Positions 36,763 through 45,983 of a stretch of DNA of 56,319 nt are shown piece after piece. The position numbers and the translations under genes were made by a program. The first letter of the stretch is position 1; the number at the start of each line of letters is the position of its first letter. The stretch is from an uncultured Microbulbifer sp. (GTDB lineage Bacteria; Pseudomonadota; Gammaproteobacteria; Pseudomonadales; Cellvibrionaceae): positions 1-56,319 of the forward strand of contig NZ_CANMKV010000029.1 in the NCBI RefSeq assembly GCF_947498635.1. Direction: 5' to 3'. The notes beneath the pieces are model-generated. The model made no database searches. It saw nothing but the letters and a program-made list of their open reading frames with translations, and had not been told where the DNA came from.

Positions 36763-37030
36763 CCGTCACATCCATGGCCCTTTTAGTATCCTTTAAAGGC
36801 AGTTCTCATATTAATTCCCCTCAGTTTTATTGCTCTGAAACTCTCCTAAATTGGCGCTAACGGATATCAAGGCGAAACCTTATAGCGATGCCCCTAAGGG
36901 AGTAATTGCTTTCTCTACGGTGACAGGTTATGTCTGTGACAGCTAGGTAAATACCCACTTGCCTTCACAGGTTGCTATGGCCATTTTGGGGTATGTTTGG
37001 ATTTATGGATTCTGGAAGGCTGGATGCTCT

Positions 37031-37054
37031 TTTTTAGGTTTTTAGGTTTTTAGG
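37031..37054 (+). repeat. three tandem copies of TTTTTAGG
   Basis: Exact 8-base units at 37031, 37039 and 37047, followed by a partial unit. They lie in the convergent gap 85 bases beyond the stop of the downstream adhesin gene. They are outside any coding frame or obvious promoter. Confidence 0.8.
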
Positions 37055-37138
37055 TTTTATAGCCAGTGTTAGCTAAAAATGCTTAACCTTCCCATGAATA
37101 GTGCAGGCCTTAACAGTTTTTCTTTTTACTATTTAGCG

Positions 37139-38101
37139 TTACTGGCTGGTCACTGTCACGGTTAAAACATCAGTATAGTAGGAGCCACGTGCCTGTTCCC
37201 AGCTGCCGGCTGGAATAGAGACAATGAGTCTAGCGTTGTCTGTTAGGCAGGCGCCTGGCCGGTGGTTATTCGTAAGGGTGGCCCGAGTATGCCCTGAATT
37301 GAGTGTTCGGGTACTTTTAGTTTGATTCATATCATCGGTAAAAGATGCAGCGTATGGGAGGCTGTCCATGGGGTTGCTGAGTTGAAACATGGTTGTTCCT
37401 TTGAAATCTGAGGAAATCCCATTTCTACTGGACAAGCTCACCAGGTAACTACTAAAACCTTTACCATCCACACAGAAATCTTCATAGCCCATAATATCTT
37501 GGCCGGGATGGAAGTGAGAACCATTAATATAAATATTGCCGAGATTTCGAATTTTAATGCTTGGCTTAACCTCTAGTTCAATATCAAAATTCACGGTTTG
37601 AGAAATCTCTGAGGAGGTGTTCAAATACTGCATAACCTCCATTTGAAAGGTTCCGTGGTAATAACTGGAAGTTATGGAGGAGGACGGATCAACGTTAACA
37701 CTCAGTAGACTATTTATGTCGTTGAGATTGCCTGGAAATTGTTGGCTAAATTGGCCCGGGTATAATGGAGTGGAGGATCTACTCCTGTAAGAAAAAGTGA
37801 GATTTACTTCCAGCTCTTCACCGCTGTCAGAAAGCAAACGAAAGTTGCCTCCGCTGGCATGTTCAACCTTAATAGCGAAAGGTTGCGCATGACCACCACT
37901 ATTGCTGCGTAAGGTAAAATCCACATCTTTCCTGCTAGCTTCATAGTTGATCGTATGGCTGCCCTGTAGATTGCAGGTTCGTAGTTGGGTATTTCCCGTG
38001 CAAACGGCCAGGGCTTCAAAGGGCTGCATTAATATCACGCCTGCGAAGGTATGTATCCAAATTTGGGAAATTCTTTGATACCGTTTTTTAATATTTTTCA
38101 T
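37139..38101 (-). CDS. two-domain tip adhesin of pilus operon 2
   Basis: A 320-residue secreted protein. Signal peptide (cut near LAVC or EALA). The N-terminal domain of about 170 residues begins CTGNTQLRTCNLQGSHTIN and should be the binding domain. The C-terminal part of about 130 residues is pilin-like: PSIKIRNLGNIYI, YEDFCVDGKGFSSYLVSLSS, ACLTDNARLIVSIPAGSWEQ, and the end YTDVLTVTVTSQ. This two-part layout matches tip adhesins such as CfaE. Start: the ATG at 38101 overlaps the usher stop codon by one base (TAATG); the frame also runs up to 38134. It is paralogous to the adhesin at 41678-42628. Confidence 0.8.
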   Translation of the reverse strand: MKNIKKRYQRISQIWIHTFAGVILMQPFEALAVCTGNTQLRTCNLQGSHTINYEASRKDVDFTLRSNSGGHAQPFAIKVEHASGGNFRLLSDSGEELEVNLTFSYRSRSSTPLYPGQFSQQFPGNLNDINSLLSVNVDPSSSITSSYYHGTFQMEVMQYLNTSSEISQTVNFDIELEVKPSIKIRNLGNIYINGSHFHPGQDIMGYEDFCVDGKGFSSYLVSLSSRNGISSDFKGTTMFQLSNPMDSLPYAASFTDDMNQTKSTRTLNSGHTRATLTNNHRPGACLTDNARLIVSIPAGSWEQARGSYYTDVLTVTVTSQ

Positions 38102-40608
38102 TATTTTTTGCTTACTTTGAAGGGGGGCAGGCAATAGGCATCGGATTGTTGCAGTGTGCCAAGATTGATCCAGTTTTCCCCAGATTCTTCTACCTGAACA
38201 TCAATGCTGCAGTTAAGCCACTTAACCTCTAGGTTGGAATACCCGTTAATGTCAATGGGGATTTCTAATTGAAACACGCCGAATCTGTCAGTTGTTACTC
38301 GGTGGCTGTCGATGGTAACTAATGTGTCTGGAATGCCGTTGCCAAAAGACGTTAACCTTCCCATTATTACGTACAGTGGTTGGATGATATAATTGGCCTC
38401 GGTCACATTTCCTGGATATAGTGTGACAAACTGACTTTTTTCCTTGTATTCATAAAAACCATCGTCAAGAGGCCGTAAAGTGATATCGTAACTGCGAAAA
38501 GGCTGGAGATTAATTACGGATTTTTTACCGCCTTTGGCATAACCACGGCGTGAGTTATTCACGAGAACTTCAAAATCCTTATCTTTACTGCCATCGATAT
38601 CAACGATAATGGCACTTTCCAGAGATCTCTCCCCTCCCCAGGCAAACTGCTTTCCTGCGGCAATAAGGTTTGTGCTGAAACTGCCGAGATAATTGGTTGT
38701 ACGGTTGTTGTTTTCATCGCTCAGGCTGATTGATGAGTGAATAAAACCCTGGTGGCCTGACAGGCGGCTACGGCTTTCTAGATAGTAGCCATTTTTTGTG
38801 GATTCTACTCCCAAGGCTTGCTCTACTTCGGCGGCCCAAAGTTCACGATCATTCCATTTGCTGTCAAGGCTGAATCTACGGGGATCATTACTCGGGTTGT
38901 CGCCAAATTCTCTGCGAACGTTGGCGAGGTGTTGCCACTGGTTAGTTTGATGTCGAAGTTGAAAATCAATACTTGAATATTTTTCATTGTCTGCTTCGTT
39001 GTACGAAAAAGTAATATCTCCGAACCAATTATTTTTTTTCAAAATTGTGCGCTGGTAAGAAAGGGTGGCAAGTTTGCGATTGCTGCGGGTGATATTCTCT
39101 AGTGATGAGGTGTCGGCATAGAAAATATTTGTACGGTTTCTTTTGCTGTATCTAAAGGCAAGACTCCCACCATAAAATTGACTTTGAATACCTACGCTTC
39201 TGTAGGACAAGCCATTGCGAAGCAATGCGTATTTAGAGAAGTCATAGGAGTCTTCTTTGTTGGTGTCCGCCGTTGAGGCATTTAATGTAAAGAGTGGCGT
39301 TCTGAGACGCGCGTCAAGCCTGTAGCCATACTGTCCTTTTGAGCCTATTAAAACATTCGGTGAGAGTTCGAGTTGTGCACCTATCCAACGGGTTCCCAGT
39401 TCCAGGAGTTGTTGGTTTTCAGTGGCGGAAATTGCGCTGAATAAAGCGATATTTTCTGAGACTCTGCGGCCTAAATAGGCTTGTAGAAGTCCTTCATTGT
39501 AGTAATTTGGCAGGTCGCTATAGCTGTTCGATTTTGTGGGCATCCCCGCCAATAAGCTCCAGTGCCACTCTCCTGGGGCCGGCAGATAAAAATCTTTGGC
39601 AAAGAATTCTGAGAAGCTTGTGAGGGGGCGGCCAGATTCATCAAAGGTCCGAATCTCAATATCATAAGCGCCACTAGGCAAGTTTGATGTATCGAGCAAT
39701 TTATTGCCTGCGCTAAGCAACTCACTGTGAATCAGGCGGTTTTCCCGGTAGATTTCCACTCGCCCGCGCACAGGCATGTTGACTTCAATAAGAGCACCTT
39801 GCTGATGCGAAATATCTGTCCGGGTGTGGTCTGAATTACGAAATTCTACGCCAAAAATGGTTTGTGAAGGCGTAAAGTACCCGAAGTTTCCCTGTGGTTG
39901 AAATAATCCCGCGGAGTAGATTTTTCCGCGAAAATCCTTGGCCCAATGCAAGCTGCTAATCTGAGTGCCCTGCTCGTCCGAGAAGTGCCAATCACTGCGT
40001 AGAGCCCCCTCGCCATACCCGGCAATGGTGGTGCCGTTAAAGGTTGCTCTATAGCTGTTATCGATGCCTTCGGACTTTGTCCCTGACCAAGTTGCCCCTA
40101 GGTTTTGCACCAGGGAGAATTTGCTGCTCGAGGCTGGCAAGTAAGGATCGCTGATTGCTTCTTGATGCGGCAATAAGTCGGGGGAGAAATACACATCGAG
40201 GCGGTAATTGTCATTGTCATAAATTACTGCGAAATCTTCAGGCGTTAAATATCCGCAGTCAGGTTGTGATAAATTGTGGCATATTCGATGTGTATTTTTA
40301 TTCTGTGGCTGTTGCAGGAGCTCTTTAAGTCGTTCGGAATCTAACGTGACTGGAAGCAAATTAAACACAGCTGTGGGGTCATTAAATTCTATATATTTTG
40401 GGAATACGGTGATTTCCGATACGCCGATTAACTGGCCGCCGTAGTAAATGTCAGCCCCTGTAATTTGTGGGCCACTCAGGTCCTCAAATCCACTTGGGAT
40501 ACTTGTTTCAATCGGTGGCTTGGTTGCTATCTCTGCGAGCGCGCTTTTAGATACAACAAAGAGAATGCAGAAGGAGTAAGTAAATAACTTGATAAATTTT
40601 ATTGTCAT
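38101..40608 (-). CDS. outer-membrane usher, TcfC/CfaC type, operon 2
   Basis: An 835-residue usher of the alternative (alpha) chaperone-usher family. Signal peptide, then the N-terminal domain with SGFEDLSGPQITGADIYYGGQLIGVSEI. The barrel runs through DVYFSPDLLPHQEAISDPYLPASSSKFSLVQNL, RGRVEIYRENRLIHSELLSAGNKLLDTSNLPSGAYDIEIRTFDESGR and LAWGGERS-like segments. C-terminal Ig-like domains end in a Cys-containing tail (CSIDVQ...DAYCLPPF). It forms the pore for pilus assembly. It lies 56 bases after its pilin gene and is followed directly by the adhesin gene. It is close in sequence to usher 1 throughout. Confidence 0.92.
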   Translation of the reverse strand: MTIKFIKLFTYSFCILFVVSKSALAEIATKPPIETSIPSGFEDLSGPQITGADIYYGGQLIGVSEITVFPKYIEFNDPTAVFNLLPVTLDSERLKELLQQPQNKNTHRICHNLSQPDCGYLTPEDFAVIYDNDNYRLDVYFSPDLLPHQEAISDPYLPASSSKFSLVQNLGATWSGTKSEGIDNSYRATFNGTTIAGYGEGALRSDWHFSDEQGTQISSLHWAKDFRGKIYSAGLFQPQGNFGYFTPSQTIFGVEFRNSDHTRTDISHQQGALIEVNMPVRGRVEIYRENRLIHSELLSAGNKLLDTSNLPSGAYDIEIRTFDESGRPLTSFSEFFAKDFYLPAPGEWHWSLLAGMPTKSNSYSDLPNYYNEGLLQAYLGRRVSENIALFSAISATENQQLLELGTRWIGAQLELSPNVLIGSKGQYGYRLDARLRTPLFTLNASTADTNKEDSYDFSKYALLRNGLSYRSVGIQSQFYGGSLAFRYSKRNRTNIFYADTSSLENITRSNRKLATLSYQRTILKKNNWFGDITFSYNEADNEKYSSIDFQLRHQTNQWQHLANVRREFGDNPSNDPRRFSLDSKWNDRELWAAEVEQALGVESTKNGYYLESRSRLSGHQGFIHSSISLSDENNNRTTNYLGSFSTNLIAAGKQFAWGGERSLESAIIVDIDGSKDKDFEVLVNNSRRGYAKGGKKSVINLQPFRSYDITLRPLDDGFYEYKEKSQFVTLYPGNVTEANYIIQPLYVIMGRLTSFGNGIPDTLVTIDSHRVTTDRFGVFQLEIPIDINGYSNLEVKWLNCSIDVQVEESGENWINLGTLQQSDAYCLPPFKVSKK

Positions 40609-40664
40609 AGGGCTTCTAGGGTATCTTGTTGGCGGCTGAATCTAGGATGCAGCCGCCGAACCAA

Positions 40665-41198
40665 TTACTCAGAGGTTACCGTTATTGTTAGTGCATCGGT
40701 ATAGGGGCCGCCACTTAGAATAGTGCCGTTTTCCCAGCTTGCATTCAAAATGGTGATTTCAAAGCGGGAATTGTCCGCAACGCCAATACAGCTGGTGGCT
40801 ATATCATTGAGTGCTTGCCCAATAAGGGGTGTACCCTCAACGATAGGTGTAAATGTGCCAGCGGTACTATTGTCATAGCCGACAAGGTAGGGAACCTTAT
40901 TTCCGCCACCGACAAGCTCGAATACACCGGTGCCATTGTCGCTCTCGAAAAGAATTTGAAAGGTACTAAAACCCATACCCGCAATACAAAAATCTTCGAT
41001 TGCTGTAGCATCTGTACCAGTTGCAGGGTCAACAATCTGTACATTTTCTACAGCAGCGATATCAATAGCATCAGTGAATTGTAAAGAGATATCCGATAGC
41101 GCCGTATCATCTACGGCAAAAGACCCTGGCGATACTGCAAGAGTTAGACAGACTATTGTTCCGCCGAGTAAGGCGTGATTAAAATTATTTATTTTCAT
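40665..41198 (-). CDS. major pilin of operon 2
   Basis: A 177-residue secreted subunit. Signal peptide (cut near SFA-VDD). The N-terminal strand SLQFTDAIDIAAVENVQIVDPATG probably serves as the donor strand. The core carries EDFCIAGMGFSTFQILFES and a second cysteine in TSCIGVADNSRFEITIL. It ends LTITVTSE. AAAGGA lies seven bases before the ATG, stronger than at the usher, as expected for the abundant subunit. It is homologous to pilin 1 but clearly diverged. Confidence 0.82.
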   Translation of the reverse strand: MKINNFNHALLGGTIVCLTLAVSPGSFAVDDTALSDISLQFTDAIDIAAVENVQIVDPATGTDATAIEDFCIAGMGFSTFQILFESDNGTGVFELVGGGNKVPYLVGYDNSTAGTFTPIVEGTPLIGQALNDIATSCIGVADNSRFEITILNASWENGTILSGGPYTDALTITVTSE

Positions 41199-41677
41199 AT
41201 TTTTATCCTTTTAAGGGAAAGTTGGCATCCTAATTATTATTGCCAGTTTTATTGTTTGTTCCGAGTTGCACTCTTGCCGATTCATTATGCGGCCCCGCAA
41301 GGATAGTAATTTATTCTAGGTTTGCTCTGTAATTGGTTGCATTGAGTGTCTTGTAAGGTTTTATGCGACATTTTTATTGATTATTTTATCTTTGTGGGTA
41401 GGGGTGACGGTTGCTTGGTTGTTTATAAGTGGGGATATGCAAGAATTAAATTAGCTGGGGATGCAGGCAGTTTTTTTGGTATGTCAATTTTATTGCTGAG
41501 GTGCTCAATGACTTGATGTAATTTTTATTAAATGAGTATTTATACGGTATTCAGGTTGTTGGCGTTTTGGTGGCGAAGGTTTAGATTGCTGATTTTAAGC
41601 TGTTTTAAAAGTGTCTTTATTTTAAGCTAAACAGGCGGGGTTTATTTAAAATGTGTAACGAATGAGGTAGCCGTTAA
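41199..41677 (-). other. intergenic control region of pilus operon 2
   Basis: 479 AT-rich bases without a gene. On minus, TTACAG (41338-41333) with an 18-base spacer and TACTAT lies about 110 bases before the pilin start; this is a weak promoter guess. GCGGCCCCGC is a short palindrome near 41291. No terminator with a good T-run was found after the operon 1 adhesin. Confidence 0.35.
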
Positions 41678-42628
41678 CTATTGACTACTGACCGTAATAG
41701 TTAGTACGTCCGTATAAATAGGCTCCCCGGCCTGCTCCCAGTCGGAAGGGGCTACGGTGATATAGACCCTGGCATTTTCATTGATACAGGATTCATCGGT
41801 ACGCCGGATAAAAGAGCCGGCAATGTCACCCTGGCTGCCTGGGAAACTTGAGTTATTGCTATTTAAATTATCAGAGAAACTGATTGAATACGGAATGCTC
41901 TCACTGGCCCCGCGCAGAGCAAAGGGGTGAGTACCAGTCCCTCCCGTACTGCCATTACCACTAGATAGGTTGACCTTGTAGCGATCAAAGCCAATACCAC
42001 CTATACAAAAATCTTCATGCCCCTCAATCGCCTGACCAAACGAGATACCCGAATTACTCAGGTCAACATCCCCCAGATGGCGAATGGTAATGTTTGGCTC
42101 CACCTCCAAAATGATATCAAAGTCTACTGTTTCGCTATCGGTCACGAAGACAAGGAAGTATTGCTCCAGGGTTAACTGGAAGCTTCCCGTGTATTGATTG
42201 GAGGAGGGGGTTTTGGCGTTGTCAATTTCTACTAAAAGAGAGGCGTTGGTATCGTTGCGGCTACCGTTAAAAGGGCCTGCGAGAGTGTTGAGCGTGAGCG
42301 ACTGGGCATCGCTATTGCTGGGGTCTAGGGTAAAGGATATATCCAGGATATCGCCATTGTCGGCAGTCAGTGTAAAGCTATTCCCACTCAAAGGCGCAAG
42401 CTCTGCATAGTAGGAGAAGGCGCGGCCACTGAATGCGCTTCGGCTGCGCAAAGTAAAGGCTATCTCCTTGGTATTGGGTTGGTAATTCAGACTGTGTGTG
42501 CCACCAAGGTTGCAGGTGCGTAAGCTGTCATTACTGGAGCAACTTTGTGCCTGGGCCGGTGTATAGCAAGACAGAAAAAGCAAACTCAGCCACAGGAGTT
42601 TGCCGAGAAGGTCTTTAACGTTGCGCAC
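41678..42628 (-). CDS. two-domain tip adhesin of pilus operon 1
   Basis: A 316-residue secreted protein. Signal peptide cut near AQA-QSC. The N-terminal domain begins SCSSNDSLRTCNLGGTHSLNYQ (cysteine pair as in its paralogue). The C-terminal pilin-like module carries PNITIRHLGDVDLS, HEDFCIGGIGFDRYKVNLSS, SCINENARVYITVAPSDWEQ and the end YTDVLTITVSSQ. The GTG start lies inside the end of the usher gene (14-base overlap), so translation is coupled. It is probably the tip subunit; the receptor is unknown. Confidence 0.8.
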   Translation of the reverse strand: MRNVKDLLGKLLWLSLLFLSCYTPAQAQSCSSNDSLRTCNLGGTHSLNYQPNTKEIAFTLRSRSAFSGRAFSYYAELAPLSGNSFTLTADNGDILDISFTLDPSNSDAQSLTLNTLAGPFNGSRNDTNASLLVEIDNAKTPSSNQYTGSFQLTLEQYFLVFVTDSETVDFDIILEVEPNITIRHLGDVDLSNSGISFGQAIEGHEDFCIGGIGFDRYKVNLSSGNGSTGGTGTHPFALRGASESIPYSISFSDNLNSNNSSFPGSQGDIAGSFIRRTDESCINENARVYITVAPSDWEQAGEPIYTDVLTITVSSQ

Positions 42629-45131
42629 CGATTACCTCCGCGGTGTATTCAACTTGGCAGCTTGCCTCGGATTGTTCAATGGTACCGATATTCAACCAAT
42701 TCTCTCCGGCAGACTGAATATTTATGGGGGCACGGCACAAATCCCAGGTTAATTCCTGGGAGAGGAGGCTTTTCTGGTTTGTATTGATTTCCAGCTGGAA
42801 TACGCCGTACTGATCGGTTGTGGTACTGTGTCCGCCGATGGAAAGACGGGTGTTTGGCAATCCCTCTCCCATATCGGTAAGGCGCCCCAAAATGAGCCGC
42901 TGTTGCTCTATTTGATAGGTCGTGGCGTTCACATTGCCGGGATACAGGGTAAAGGTTTCACTCTGCTCGCGGTAATCGAAGAAACCGTTATCCAATGGAC
43001 GCAGAGAGAGGTCATAACTTTTAAAAGCGGGTAAGTTGATGACAGATTTTTTACCGCCCTTGGCATAACCGCGTCGGGTGCCGTCCACTAACACTTCAAA
43101 ATACTGCTGATCACTCCCATCAATTTCAATAATGACTGCGCTTTCCAATGTGCGCTCGCCGCCCCAGGCGAGGGTATTCCCCGTTGCAATCAAATTGGTG
43201 CTGAAACCGCCCAGGTAATTGAAAGCTTTGCCGGTGTTATCGCTATTAAAACCCAAGGTGCTGTTTAAATAACCGAAATGGCCGGCGAGATAACTGCGAC
43301 TTTCTAAGTAGCGAGTCTGTGTGCTTTTCTCCGCGGAAAGCTGTTGCTCAAATTCCGCAGCCCATAAGTCTCTATCGTGCCAGCGGGTTTGCAGGGCCAA
43401 CCGCTGTTCACGGCCACTGTGGTTGCTGCGTTCACTATGTAGATTTGCGCTGTGCTGCCAGTGTTTGGAGCGCCGCCGGAATTCTACTTCCAGGCCGGTG
43501 TACTCATGTTCGTCGGCCTCACTATAGGAGAGGGTTGCGCTGCCGAGCCACTTTGCGCTTTTGAAAATATTGCGCTTAAAAGAGAGCGTGGTGAGTTTGC
43601 GTGCACTTTCCAGCCTATCGGCCTGTTCTCCGGGTAGTAAATGGTAGGAACTATCCCGCTCGCGCAAACGCAAAGCCAGTTGCCCCCCAAATAGACCACT
43701 CTGCACAGCCAGGCTGCGCTGTGAATAACCACTGGGCAGTAACTGTAGGCTATTCGGCTCATTAAAAATGGTGGCGTTATCCAGCCTGGTATCAATGGCA
43801 CTCAGTGTGGCGAAAGGCGTTTTCAGCAGTGCTTGAATCCTGTGGCCACTGCGTCCATCGTCGCTGGTCACTAGGCTCGGCGAAATCTCAAAGTAATGCC
43901 CTACCCAGCGGGTGCCGAGTTCATAGAGTTGTTGCTCCCGCGTAGAGCTCGCCGCAGCAAAGAGCCCCAGATTGCTGGTGAGCCGGCGGGAAATAGATCC
44001 TTGCACTAACAAATCATCGTAGCGCTTGGGCAGCATTTGCGTATTACTAAAGGACTGCGCAGGCTGCCCCGCGTGAAAATTCCAGGACCACTCCCCAGGG
44101 GCGGGCAGCAGGGAATCCTTGGTAAAAAATTCAATGTGACGGTGCAATGCCCGGCCCATCTCATCAAAGGTGCGCACTTCTATTTCGTAGGCGCCGTGGG
44201 GCAGGGTACTGGTATTAAGCAGGCGGTTACCGGCCTCCAGCATTTCCGTGTGAATCAGCCGCTTATCCCGATAAATTTCCACGCGCCCGCGCACCGGCAT
44301 ATTGATTTCAAGCGGTGCACCCTGCCGGTGTTTGGTGTCTGTGCGACTGAGCTGTGAGCTGCGCAACTCCAGTCCATACAGTGTGTTTTGGCTGCCGAAA
44401 TAGTGCCAGCCTCCCTGGGGTTGTAATAAACCAACTGAGTAGGCTTTTCCGCGGTAATCCCTGTACCAATGCAGTGCGCCAATTTGGTTGTGCTGCTCTG
44501 TGGCGGCGGACCAACGGGCGTGTAGGGCGCCCTCGCCGAAACTGACGATAGTATTACCATTCAAAGTTGCGCTGTGGCTGTTGCCTCCGCGATCACTTTC
44601 CACTCCACTCCAGGTGCCGTTGAGGTTTTGAACAATCGAAAACGCACTGGTAGATGCAGGGAGATAAGGATCGGTAATAGCCGCTTCTTGTGGCAATAGG
44701 TCTGCGGAAAAAAACAGGTCGAGCCGATAGCGACTCTCGTCGTAAATCACGGCCACCTGTTCGGGTAGTAGGTAGCCACAGTGCTTTTGCCGGGTAGTGC
44801 GACATAAATACTGCGAGTTTTTGAGCAAAGGCTTGCTGATTGCCGTCAGCACCGCCGCTCTATCCAGTAATTCTGGCAGATGCGGGAGTAATAATTCGGG
44901 CTGGTCGAAATGAATATGGGTGGGGTCAGCGGTAATCTGCGCTGCGCCGATATAACGGCCGCCATAGTAGAGATCCGCCAGCAACTGCTGTGGTTCGATT
45001 AGTGTATCAAACCCTTCCGGCGCAGAGGTTTCCAGCAGGAAAGTCGCTGCTGTGGCTGCGAAGGTATCGGTGTGAATGGCCTGCGCCAGGCAAAAAACCA
45101 GCGCATGCCATTTATTGAGACATCCTGCCAT
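42615..45131 (-). CDS. outer-membrane usher, TcfC/CfaC type, operon 1
   Basis: An 838-residue usher, same layout as usher 2. N-terminal APEGFDTLIEPQQLLADLYYGGRYIGAAQI, barrel segments DLFFSADLLPQEAAITDPYLPAS, GRVEIYRDKRLIHTEMLEAGNRLLNTSTLPHGAYEIEVRTFDEMGR and AWGGERTLESAVIIEIDGS. The plug/C-terminal region includes RRGYAKGGKKSVINLPAFKSYDLSLRPLDNGF, nearly identical to usher 2. It lies 48 bases after its pilin gene. GC content is higher than in operon 2, so the two copies have drifted apart or arrived separately. Confidence 0.92.
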   Translation of the reverse strand: MAGCLNKWHALVFCLAQAIHTDTFAATAATFLLETSAPEGFDTLIEPQQLLADLYYGGRYIGAAQITADPTHIHFDQPELLLPHLPELLDRAAVLTAISKPLLKNSQYLCRTTRQKHCGYLLPEQVAVIYDESRYRLDLFFSADLLPQEAAITDPYLPASTSAFSIVQNLNGTWSGVESDRGGNSHSATLNGNTIVSFGEGALHARWSAATEQHNQIGALHWYRDYRGKAYSVGLLQPQGGWHYFGSQNTLYGLELRSSQLSRTDTKHRQGAPLEINMPVRGRVEIYRDKRLIHTEMLEAGNRLLNTSTLPHGAYEIEVRTFDEMGRALHRHIEFFTKDSLLPAPGEWSWNFHAGQPAQSFSNTQMLPKRYDDLLVQGSISRRLTSNLGLFAAASSTREQQLYELGTRWVGHYFEISPSLVTSDDGRSGHRIQALLKTPFATLSAIDTRLDNATIFNEPNSLQLLPSGYSQRSLAVQSGLFGGQLALRLRERDSSYHLLPGEQADRLESARKLTTLSFKRNIFKSAKWLGSATLSYSEADEHEYTGLEVEFRRRSKHWQHSANLHSERSNHSGREQRLALQTRWHDRDLWAAEFEQQLSAEKSTQTRYLESRSYLAGHFGYLNSTLGFNSDNTGKAFNYLGGFSTNLIATGNTLAWGGERTLESAVIIEIDGSDQQYFEVLVDGTRRGYAKGGKKSVINLPAFKSYDLSLRPLDNGFFDYREQSETFTLYPGNVNATTYQIEQQRLILGRLTDMGEGLPNTRLSIGGHSTTTDQYGVFQLEINTNQKSLLSQELTWDLCRAPINIQSAGENWLNIGTIEQSEASCQVEYTAEVIGAQR

Positions 45132-45179
45132 AGACGGTGACCGGTTTGGCTCGAGACCCTACCCGGTCACACCGCAAAA

Positions 45180-45707
45180 TTATTCAGAGGCTACGGTGAT
45201 CAGCAGGGTATCGGTATAGCTGGTGCCATTGAGGACATCGCTGGTCTGCCAATCGCCATTGGCAATAGTGATCTGGAATCTGGCGTTGTCTGAACCACTG
45301 CAGGAAGCGGCATTGCGGGTTTGCCCGGTGACTGCCTGACCTTCGTTGACTTGGGTAAAGGTTCCGCTGGTGCTGTTATCGAAGCCTACGCTGTAGGGTA
45401 CATCGAGACCGTTGCCGGAAAGGCTGAATGCGTTATCGTTAATACCGTCATTACTTTCGAAGGTGATGCTGAAGGTAGGGAAGCCAAAACCGCCAATACA
45501 AAAATCTTCGCTGGCAACCGCATTGGAACCCAGCGCGGGATCGGTAATTGAAATATCACCAACTGCAGCAATTTCAATAGTTGGGGTGAACTCTAGTTTA
45601 ATTATGCTGCTTGAGTCAGCCGTGGCTGCCATGGTGGCTGCCGAGGTGCTGAAAAAGATGCCTGCTGTGAGCGCAGAGACCAGTGAACGAACTACATTTT
45701 TGTGCAT
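45180..45707 (-). CDS. major pilin of operon 1
   Basis: A 175-residue secreted subunit. Signal peptide cut near ATMAA-TAD. N-terminal strand SIIKLEFTPTIEIAAVGDISITDP, then EDFCIGGFGFPTFSITFES with the conserved cysteine, a second cysteine in AASCSGSDNARFQITIANGDW, and the end DTLLITVASE. AGGAAG precedes the ATG. It is the first gene of the operon, with a CRP-like site about 125 bases upstream. Confidence 0.82.
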   Translation of the reverse strand: MHKNVVRSLVSALTAGIFFSTSAATMAATADSSSIIKLEFTPTIEIAAVGDISITDPALGSNAVASEDFCIGGFGFPTFSITFESNDGINDNAFSLSGNGLDVPYSVGFDNSTSGTFTQVNEGQAVTGQTRNAASCSGSDNARFQITIANGDWQTSDVLNGTSYTDTLLITVASE

Positions 45708-45831
45708 GGCGTATCTTCCTGAGCCGTTGATTTATCGTTCTGTGAAAAGCTGCTCGCGAAGATCCTGCACGGGTCAGGGGTACTGCGTTAGTCAAGCTAT
45801 TCCATCTTTGTGGCGGGGATAATACTTTTTT

Positions 45832-45847
45832 TGTGATCTAAGTCACG
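45832..45847. promoter_or_regulatory. CRP/Vfr-like binding site between pilin 1 and gltX
   Basis: TGTGA-TCTAAG-TCACG matches the TGTGA-N6-TCACA consensus in nine of ten positions. It lies in the divergent gap. On minus, TATTAT at 45824-45819 could be a -10 for the pilin operon, placing the site over its -35 region. Regulation of the pilus by cAMP is an inference. Confidence 0.5.
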
Positions 45848-45933
45848 CCATTTGTGGGTGATTTTTGATTTATGGCGTCAAAAAGATCTTTCTGTTAAAA
45901 GCTCCGCGCCTGTGCCGAACGCCCGGCCAGCGC

Positions 45934-45939
45934 TATAAT
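45934..45939 (+). promoter_or_regulatory. -10 element of gltX
   Basis: A perfect TATAAT 44 bases before the gltX ATG; at 17 bases upstream stands TGTGCC, a weak -35. Confidence 0.5.
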
Positions 45940-45983
45940 CTCGCGCCTTTAGAGTCCTTCATTCACCCTCAGTCAGGTTTGTC

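Noticed and set aside
44037..44357. Open frames on plus opposite the ushers
   Set aside because: They are mirror frames of the usher barrel; no signal peptide or known motif.
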